DNA of 33,356 nt from positions 1 through 33,356 of the forward strand of contig JAUVJO010000004.1 in NCBI GenBank assembly GCA_030592345.1. Direction: 5' to 3'. The stretch is from Deltaproteobacteria bacterium. Its GTDB lineage: Bacteria; Desulfobacterota; Desulfobacteria; Desulfobacterales; C00003060. Below are positions 27,047 through 33,356 of this stretch, piece by piece (within the stretch, counting starts at the first letter, position 1; every line of letters begins with the position of its first letter). The translations under genes were made by a program, and so were the position numbers. Below the pieces are notes generated by a model that was given only the letters and a program-made list of their open reading frames with translations, did no database searches and had not been told where the DNA came from.

Positions 27047-29317
27047 TTACTCCAGAATTGCCCTGACCTTCTGAGATAGCTCTTCCATGGTGAATGCCTT
27101 CTGAATAAAACCATTGCAGCCACACTCCAGGATCTGGGTTGCCCGACCATTGATGCTGTATCCGCTCGAAAGTAGAACCTTTACATCCGGATCGATTTTC
27201 TTGAGTATGTCATAGGTTTCCCCACCACCCATGTCCGGCATGATCATATCGAGAATCAACATATCGATCTTATGCTGGTTCTTCTTGTAGATCTGTATGG
27301 CTTCTTTTCCTCCTCTGGCTACCAGCACCTCATAACCGAGTTTCTTTAGCATCTGGGCACCGACATCAATTATCATATCCTCGTCATCGACAAGGAGGAT
27401 CGTCTCTCTTCCCCTCAAGACCTCTTCAGGCAATTTTTTTTCTTCTGCGACTCGCTTTTCAACTGCTGGCAGGTAAATGTTAAACGTGGCACCTTCACCA
27501 GGTTTACTGGAAACATTGATGATGCCACCATGGCTCTTGATGATGCCGTACGCAGAGGCCAACCCCAGGCCCGTTCCTCTACCCATCTCCTTGGTGGTAA
27601 AAAATGGCTCAAATATCCTCTGCAGGGTTGCTTCATCCATACCGACTCCGGTGTCAGCCACAGATATCTTTACGTAATTGCCCGAATGGATATTAAATGG
27701 CTTCACATAGTCGTCATCAAGAAAAACATTTTCCGTGCAAAGATACAGGTCCCCGCCAGCAGGCATGGACTGCGAGGCATTGACGAAAAGGTTCACCAGC
27801 ACGTGCTCAATCTGACTCTGGTCCACCTCCACGGTCTTTATGTTTTCCTGGTATTTTCTATGGATCCTTATCTCCTTTTTGGTACGGCCAAACATGTCCG
27901 AGGTCTTCTTGATCAGGTCATTCAAATCGGTCGGCATCACCTCATATTTGCCGCCTCTGGCAAAACCTAGAAGTTGTCTGGTCAGTCCTGCCCCACTTTC
28001 GACATGTCGTTCAATGCTTCTTAGCTTCTCACAATGGGGATGGCTGGAATCAATGTCTGAAAGCATCATGGAGGCGTTTCCCAGGATGCCCATGAGCAGG
28101 TTATTAAAATCATGAGCAATGCCACCGGCTAATGTGCCGATAGCTTTCATCTTCTCGGTTCGCAGGAGTTGGGCCTCCAATCGTCGGTGTTCAGTAATGT
28201 CTTTCAAAACACCCACGATGCCAGCTACCATACCCTTTGAATCAAAATTCGGAGCGCCACTCAGATTGAAAAGCAGGGAAGCACCATCCTTATGTATCAA
28301 CGTGCCGATCACGAATGTGAGAGTTTCATTTCTGTCCCTGATACTCTCAAACGTAGTAACGTAGTGTTTGGCATCTTCCGATTTGGCGAAATCAGTAAAG
28401 TGTTTCCCCAAAACCTCTTCTCTTGTATGCCCCAATAGCTTTTCCCATGCTGGATTGACGTAAGTGAATGATCCATCAACTCCCAAACAGTAAATGATAT
28501 CCGGGGCATTTTCGCTAAGAGACCTGAATCTCTCTTCACTCTCCTTAAGCCCCTCTTCTGCCAGCTTGTGTTCGGTCATGTCTCTGAAGATGCCTTGACA
28601 AATCCTTCTGCCGCCCAATTCTATGAAACTCACGCTGATTTCTACGGGGATCTTGCGGCCATCTCTGTGGCATACGTAGAGGTCTTTTACAATTCCTCTT
28701 CCACCTTTAACCCTGTCCTCAAAAAGTTCTACGTAACGTTGAGCTTCATCTTTTGGATGAATTTCCGTTTGGTGGAGACCGACAATTTCTGCGGCAGTCA
28801 TTCCAAGCATCTTTTCAGCCCTTTTGTTTACCTCAAGGATAATCCCGGTTTCCGCATCTGCAAGAAATATAGCGTCGTTAGCGATCTCAGTCAGCTTTCG
28901 GTATTTCTCCTCACTCTCCTTTAGCGACTGGCGGTCCCGTGCCCGTTCCAGGGCGGAGCGCACTGCACCTGACAGGCGCACGAAGTGTTTGTGCGATTTA
29001 AGAACATAGTCGTCCAGCCCGCCCTTCATCGCCTCCACAGCGATCTCCTCGCTGCCGGCAGCAGTGAACATGATCACCGGCAGATCCGGATATGCATCTT
29101 TGACGGCACTCAGCACGGCCAGGCCATGGCTCCATAGCAGTTGGTAGTCGGTAATCACCAGGTCGAAAGCGCCCTTCTCCAGGGCCTGGGCAAAACCTTT
29201 TGCCCCCGTGATCTCCTCCACCCGGAGGTCGGCAAACTCCCGGCGCAATTCGCAAATAGTCAGCAAGCGATCGTCAGCACTATCGTCAATCAATAGAATA
29301 CGCAAAGGCTCACACAC
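27047..29317 (-). CDS. Hybrid sensor: receiver - PAS - PAS - HisKA - HATPase_c - receiver
   Basis: RILLIDDSADDRLL...; two PAS blocks; GTLAGGIAHDFNNLLMGILGNASMML; GLGLASAYGIIKSHGGII; C-terminal ILLVDDEDMIIDV...MLILDMIMPDMGG. Confidence 0.95.
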   Translation of the reverse strand: MCEPLRILLIDDSADDRLLTICELRREFADLRVEEITGAKGFAQALEKGAFDLVITDYQLLWSHGLAVLSAVKDAYPDLPVIMFTAAGSEEIAVEAMKGGLDDYVLKSHKHFVRLSGAVRSALERARDRQSLKESEEKYRKLTEIANDAIFLADAETGIILEVNKRAEKMLGMTAAEIVGLHQTEIHPKDEAQRYVELFEDRVKGGRGIVKDLYVCHRDGRKIPVEISVSFIELGGRRICQGIFRDMTEHKLAEEGLKESEERFRSLSENAPDIIYCLGVDGSFTYVNPAWEKLLGHTREEVLGKHFTDFAKSEDAKHYVTTFESIRDRNETLTFVIGTLIHKDGASLLFNLSGAPNFDSKGMVAGIVGVLKDITEHRRLEAQLLRTEKMKAIGTLAGGIAHDFNNLLMGILGNASMMLSDIDSSHPHCEKLRSIERHVESGAGLTRQLLGFARGGKYEVMPTDLNDLIKKTSDMFGRTKKEIRIHRKYQENIKTVEVDQSQIEHVLVNLFVNASQSMPAGGDLYLCTENVFLDDDYVKPFNIHSGNYVKISVADTGVGMDEATLQRIFEPFFTTKEMGRGTGLGLASAYGIIKSHGGIINVSSKPGEGATFNIYLPAVEKRVAEEKKLPEEVLRGRETILLVDDEDMIIDVGAQMLKKLGYEVLVARGGKEAIQIYKKNQHKIDMLILDMIMPDMGGGETYDILKKIDPDVKVLLSSGYSINGRATQILECGCNGFIQKAFTMEELSQKVRAILE

Positions 29318-29346
29318 ATCGCTTCTCCTCTCTTTTGACCCAGCCC

Positions 29347-30315
29347 TTATCCCTCATAATGCTCGATAACGCTGTGTATGATGCCTCGCAGATCGACTTT
29401 TGGATCAAATCCAATCAGGTCTCTGATCTTGCTGATATCCGGACAACGGCGCTTCATATCCTCAAAGCCCGGGCCATACGCCTTCTTGTAAGAGATGTAC
29501 TCGATCTCCGATTCGCTGCTGGTCATCTCCTTCACTAACAGGGCCAGGTCATTAATTGTCACCTCTTCGGTATTGCCAACGTTAATCACCTGGCCAACAG
29601 CCATCGGCTCACTCATGAGGGAAATGAGCGCTTTCACCACATCTGAAACATGGGCAAAACTGCGTGACTGAGTACCATCGCCGTACACGATAATGGGTTT
29701 TCCGATAAGCGCCTTCTGGACAAAGTTGGGAACTACCATGCCGTACTGACCGGTTTGCCTTGGCCCCACGGTGTTGAACAGACGGGCAATGATTACCGGG
29801 AGCTTCTTCTCCTCAAAGTAGGCCAACGCCAGGAACTCATCCAGGGCCTTAGAGCAGGCATATGCCCAGCGCCGCTTTGTGGTGGAGCCCATCAAGCGGT
29901 CTGTGTCTTCGGAAAGCAGAGAGCAACCCTTGCCATCCATTACCTTGCCGTACACCTCTGAAGTCGAAGCGATCAGCACCTTCTTCTTGTAGCGGTTGGA
30001 AAGCCTGAGCACGCTCTCCGTGCCCTTGATATTGGTCTCCAGTGTTTGCACAGGCCGGTTCATGATGAGCTTTACTCCGACTGCTGCAGCCATGTGATAA
30101 ATATGGTCACACTTTGAGATAAGATCATCCATCACAGCTTCATGGAGGATGGTATCGACTATCAAATGAAATCCGGGATTTTCCCGGAGGTGTTCGATAT
30201 TTTTCAGACAGCCTGTGGAAAGATTATCAATGGCAAAGACCTCCTCACCCATTTCGAGCAGTTGATCCGCCAAATGTGAGCCAATAAAACCAGCGCCCCC
30301 GGTAATCAGTATTTT
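29347..30315 (-). CDS. NAD-dependent nucleotide-sugar epimerase/dehydratase (extended SDR; UDP-glucuronate decarboxylase-like)
   Basis: MKILITGGAGFIGSHLADQLLEMGEEVFAIDNLSTG...TSEVYGKV...RRWAYACSKALDEFLAL...GPRQTGQYGMVVPNFV. Confidence 0.92.
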   Translation of the reverse strand, partial: KILITGGAGFIGSHLADQLLEMGEEVFAIDNLSTGCLKNIEHLRENPGFHLIVDTILHEAVMDDLISKCDHIYHMAAAVGVKLIMNRPVQTLETNIKGTESVLRLSNRYKKKVLIASTSEVYGKVMDGKGCSLLSEDTDRLMGSTTKRRWAYACSKALDEFLALAYFEEKKLPVIIARLFNTVGPRQTGQYGMVVPNFVQKALIGKPIIVYGDGTQSRSFAHVSDVVKALISLMSEPMAVGQVINVGNTEEVTINDLALLVKEMTSSESEIEYISYKKAYGPGFEDMKRRCPDISKIRDLIGFDPKVDLRGIIHSVIEHYEG

Positions 30316-30353
30316 CATTCTATGTTCTCCCAATAGAATCGGTAGACGTTTAC

Positions 30354-30384
30354 GGTTCACCGTTCACCGTTCACCGTTGTCCGT
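30354..30384. repeat. Iterated 7-bp word tract (GTTCACC)n
   Basis: GGTTCACCGTTCACCGTTCACCGTTGTCCGT. Confidence 0.75.
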
Positions 30385-30389
30385 AGCGT

Positions 30390-30535
30390 GCTCATATACT
30401 TATCCAATCGGTACCATTCCTTGACTTGTGGTGTATCCCAGTTAAAGAAAAGAGACGAGCAACCCTTCTCAGCCAAGAAAAGTTCCAGCAAGGTGGTCTT
30501 GCCTGACTGTCGGGGTAAGGTATTCCATGTTGTGA
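30390..30535 (-). pseudogene. Remnant of an AAA_14/DUF4143-type ATPase (Walker A fragment only)
   Basis: LPRQSGKTTLLELFLAEKGCSSLFFNWDTPQVKEWYRLD resembles 'GPRQVGKTTL...YxNWDxPxxR'; no upstream or downstream domain in frame. Confidence 0.5.
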
Positions 30536-30639
30536 AAATATCATGTAGTAGTGAAATTTTCCATAGTAAATTTGGCACCTTTTATGAAAGTCAAAAAGTA
30601 GTCTACACTTACCTGAAACTTTGTTTATGACACCAGGTT

Positions 30640-30692
30640 TTAGTATTCGAGTTTCAGGTTTCAGCTCTTGTGTTTCTGACACCTGACACCTA
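30640..30692. repeat. Iterated-word tract (TTTCAGG / CTGACAC words)
   Basis: TAGTATTCGAGTTTCAGGTTTCAGCTCTTGTGTTTCTGACACCTGACACC. Confidence 0.6.
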
Positions 30693-30725
30693 TATCTTGG
30701 CACTCTTTCCCTATAGTTAAAGCCG

Positions 30726-31112
30726 TCAACCGGTGGCCGTGGCGAAAGCTTCGGCAAGTCGCTCATATTGCTTTTTTGCCCGTTGAGGCGGTATCTGCAG
30801 TTCGTCCAAATACCACCACCAGTGAGAGCGTGGGCTACGGTGCTGTTGCCGAGAGTAGTTAAGCTCTTGCTCTCCGATAACCATCAAAAACGTTTCCCGC
30901 TCCTTCCAAAGCAATCTGTCCAACTCGTGGAGAGACTCGTATAGAGAAGTTGGGATTTTATCCTCCGGCAGGCTTTGATCTAGGATTTTCTGGATACTGT
31001 CCCGCACAAAAAGCATATCTAAAATTTCGACACCAGAGCCCTCCATATCAACAATGTAACCATAATATTTTCTGACCAGTCGCTCAAGTTCTTGCACGCT
31101 CATACGTTCCAC
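30726..31112 (-). CDS. Hypothetical protein, second gene of an overlapping pair
   Basis: 128-aa ORF overlapping the upstream ORF by 13 nt; no recognised family. Confidence 0.55.
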   Translation of the reverse strand: MERMSVQELERLVRKYYGYIVDMEGSGVEILDMLFVRDSIQKILDQSLPEDKIPTSLYESLHELDRLLWKERETFLMVIGEQELNYSRQQHRSPRSHWWWYLDELQIPPQRAKKQYERLAEAFATATG

Positions 31113-31591
31113 TCCTTTCGGTTAATCTTCACAGTTCCATTCTGCCGTAAAAAAAACGCATCTCCTTTTTCGGGCTTAAACACTGTAGCAATGAGGTCTG
31201 CTTCCATATCATAGATAACGGCTATGCCCGTTTCAGGATTCAGGAATCCCCACTGCAGTCGAGGTGGATCTGTACGATAATATCCATATACATAGATTTG
31301 AGTTTCAGGGTACTGAATGGTTAATCGGGCATCCTCATCGATCTTTTCCAAAGACGTCTTTACGGGCCAATCCTGGTCCACGTAAATCCGCTTCAGTAAA
31401 TGCCAGAGGCCGGTAGGGATAAGCGTCCCTTGATGATAGATTATGCCTTCGTGAGTCACATCGAAGTAGCGCCAGCGGAGCAAATGTGTTCCCCATCGAA
31501 CAGATGATGCCTTTTGAAGGACCTCACGTACCACTTCGTGGGTGATGCGATGCCCGAGTATGAAAAAACTTTTCTCATATTGTTGAATCAA
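31100..31591 (-). CDS. Hypothetical protein, first gene of an overlapping pair
   Basis: 163-aa ORF; QWGFLNPETGIAVIYDMEADLIATVFKPEKGDAFFLRQ; no recognised family. Confidence 0.55.
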   Translation of the reverse strand: MIQQYEKSFFILGHRITHEVVREVLQKASSVRWGTHLLRWRYFDVTHEGIIYHQGTLIPTGLWHLLKRIYVDQDWPVKTSLEKIDEDARLTIQYPETQIYVYGYYRTDPPRLQWGFLNPETGIAVIYDMEADLIATVFKPEKGDAFFLRQNGTVKINRKEWNV

Positions 31592-31646
31592 TTTTGCACC
31601 CTTTCTTGGATTAACGCAAGGACGCGGCTATCGGCATCCCTCAACT

Positions 31647-32933
31647 TCACTGTAAGAGACTTCTATAAAGCCGATCCATGTAGGCTATCAATCTCTCTTT
31701 GCTGTGGTGTGTGAGGGCATATTCCCTTCCCCTTTGACCCATTTGTTTACACAAAACAGGCTGTTGCAACAGATATCGGAGGCCGTTGGCAAAGCCGTCC
31801 ACGTCACCCGGGTTGACCATAATCCCCCTCTGGCACACTTCAAATTTGAGGTCTTTCGCTTCCGGACTCGGAAATTCCCCGTCAGCAATCAGTTCCCTCA
31901 CCCCGCCAACATCCGTAGCGATCACGGGCACCCCGGCAGCCATCGCCTCGATTACCGCGACTGGCGTCCCTTCGTTATCCGAGGTCAAGGCCACCACATC
32001 CAGATCTGCATATATTGTCGCCATGTCCTTTATCCAACCGGTAAAAACCACTCGGTCTGCCAGACCCAACTGGTGCGTCAGGCCCTCCAGTTGCCCGCGT
32101 AACTCTCCATCTCCAATGATTACAAACCGTGCAGTTACATCTTCCTCGCTTCCTGGTAACCTGCTGATCGCTTCCAGGAAGAAACGATGGTTCTTGATCG
32201 GCGTTATCCTGCCTATGATTGCCACCAGCTTAATCGCCTCGTCCGAAAGACCAAGCTGTGTCCGAAATTGGCCTATATTCGCCTTGCATCGACTAAATGG
32301 CGTCAAGTCGAACCCCAACGAAACGACCCGGTACTGCTGTGGCCGGCCAATGCCGAGACCATTACACAATTCCTCTTTCTGTTGTGAGCTGACTACAATA
32401 ATAGTATCAGTCACCTTTGCAAGGGTTTTCTCCACCCCTTGGAAAAGCCCGGACACAAACGCAGAGAAGTAGCCCCGCATGACATGACCGTGAAAAGTAT
32501 GAACCACTCTGCATTGCTGCTTTAAAATCCCGGGTTGTGCACCAGCAACCCTCCCTTTAGAAATCATCCGAACCAAGCTTTGAGCTTTGAGCTTTGAGCT
32601 TTGAGCCCTGTTGTAAATGAACGCCGCCAGTCGGCACAGGGTGCCGGCCTTGGCCGTGTGACTGTGGACGATATGGGGCCGGAACGCAAAAAGCAGGCGC
32701 AGTATCTTAAAAAAGGCGACAAGGTTATCACCCGGGTGAAACCTTTGTCCCAGTTGTGGAACAATGATTGGCTTTACCACCTGGGCCTCGGCCAGATAGG
32801 CCATATCCCCCTCTTCAGGCCCCACCTGACCGGCCACAAGGAGTGTCTCGTAGCCAAGGGTTTGCATGTCACTGGTAAGAAGAATCGTGTGAATTGCCGG
32901 CCCGCCGATGTTCAGGCGAGCAATGATACGCAT
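31647..32933 (-). CDS. Glycosyltransferase family 4 protein with an in-frame repeat-encoded insertion
   Basis: MRIIARLNIGGPAIHTILLT...PHIVHSHTAKAGTLCRLAAF...RVVHTFHGHVMRGYFSAF...LVAIIGRITPIKNHRFFLEA...LTSDNEGTPVAVIEAMAAGVPVIATDVGGVRELI. Confidence 0.92.
   Translation of the reverse strand: MRIIARLNIGGPAIHTILLTSDMQTLGYETLLVAGQVGPEEGDMAYLAEAQVVKPIIVPQLGQRFHPGDNLVAFFKILRLLFAFRPHIVHSHTAKAGTLCRLAAFIYNRAQSSKLKAQSLVRMISKGRVAGAQPGILKQQCRVVHTFHGHVMRGYFSAFVSGLFQGVEKTLAKVTDTIIVVSSQQKEELCNGLGIGRPQQYRVVSLGFDLTPFSRCKANIGQFRTQLGLSDEAIKLVAIIGRITPIKNHRFFLEAISRLPGSEEDVTARFVIIGDGELRGQLEGLTHQLGLADRVVFTGWIKDMATIYADLDVVALTSDNEGTPVAVIEAMAAGVPVIATDVGGVRELIADGEFPSPEAKDLKFEVCQRGIMVNPGDVDGFANGLRYLLQQPVLCKQMGQRGREYALTHHSKERLIAYMDRLYRSLLQ
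32576..32606 (-). repeat. Tandem 7-bp repeat (GCTCAAA), about 4.4 copies, inside the glycosyltransferase CDS
   Basis: Plus strand AGCTTTGAGCTTTGAGCTTTGAGCTTTGAGC; encodes RAQSSKLKAQSL. Confidence 0.95.
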
Positions 32934-33195
32934 AATTCTTATTTTCTCATTACCGGCCTGACTCTTCAAGGGCTTATCTCCTTGTCGAAAAATACCTGGT
33001 GCCAAATCTCAAAGGGTACCCAGTTCCTGGTTTTCGGCTGTCCGTTGTCCGTGGCGTCCCTGTATACTTGTTCGGTTGCAGGTCTTGGTTCCATGGCCGG
33101 CATAAGTGTCACTCATCCGTTGTGCATGCACCGAAGATATCCGGTCATTGTCGCCCTTATGGATCTGTAGAAAGAGAACGGAAAACCGTGTACGG

Positions 33196-33356
33196 TTACG
33201 TTTTGGCTGACTTGATTATCTCTTTGTACAAATTTTCATATTGCTGCACGACTGAATTCAGAGAGAAATTTTCAGCCACACGCTTTCTTGCCCTTAACCC
33301 CAACTCGTGGCGTGCATCACGGCCCATTTCGATTAGCTCACGCCATGCATTTGCCA
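33196..33356 (-). CDS. C-terminal end of a glycosyltransferase, truncated by the window edge
   Basis: Reverse translation ANAWRELIEMGRDARHELGLRARKRVAENFSLNSVVQQYENLYKEIIKSAKT*; typical GT4 C-terminus. Absent from ORF track because its start is outside the window. Confidence 0.75.
   Translation of the reverse strand, partial: ANAWRELIEMGRDARHELGLRARKRVAENFSLNSVVQQYENLYKEIIKSAKT

Noticed and set aside
30392-30766. 124-aa minus-strand ORF (QVSETQELKPETRILKPGV...)
   Set aside because: Translation of iterated-word DNA and gap sequence; overlaps the ATPase remnant in another frame and has no coding signature.

Overview
The window is a gene-dense, almost entirely minus-strand stretch of a bacterial chromosome. 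Gene content suggests a Desulfobacterota-like (former Deltaproteobacteria) host, but taxonomy was not tested. Recognisable genes include a truncated EamA transporter, tRNA-Cys and tRNA-Gly, pgsA, a lytic transglycosylase, folK, a lysine set (dapL, dapF, lysA), an arginine set (argH, argG, argF, argD, argB), xerC-hslV-hslU, an NfeD/slipin operon followed by an atypical histidine kinase, a family-4 uracil-DNA glycosylase, coaBC, a plus-strand PPi-dependent phosphofructokinase, a hybrid histidine kinase, and a sugar epimerase/glycosyltransferase group. The most unusual content is intergenic. Most gaps between co-directional genes are filled by iterated, degenerate 7-10 bp 'words' (at least ten word families), often arranged as inverted arms around a short centre. 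The words often abut or supply the stop codon of the upstream gene, and one family supplies start codons. The window also has two inverted copies of a 105-bp MITE-like element with 24-bp terminal repeats, and a 284-bp inverted-repeat element nested inside one of the word elements, with the empty site preserved in a paralogous copy. None of this could be checked against databases here, so novelty is unproven.
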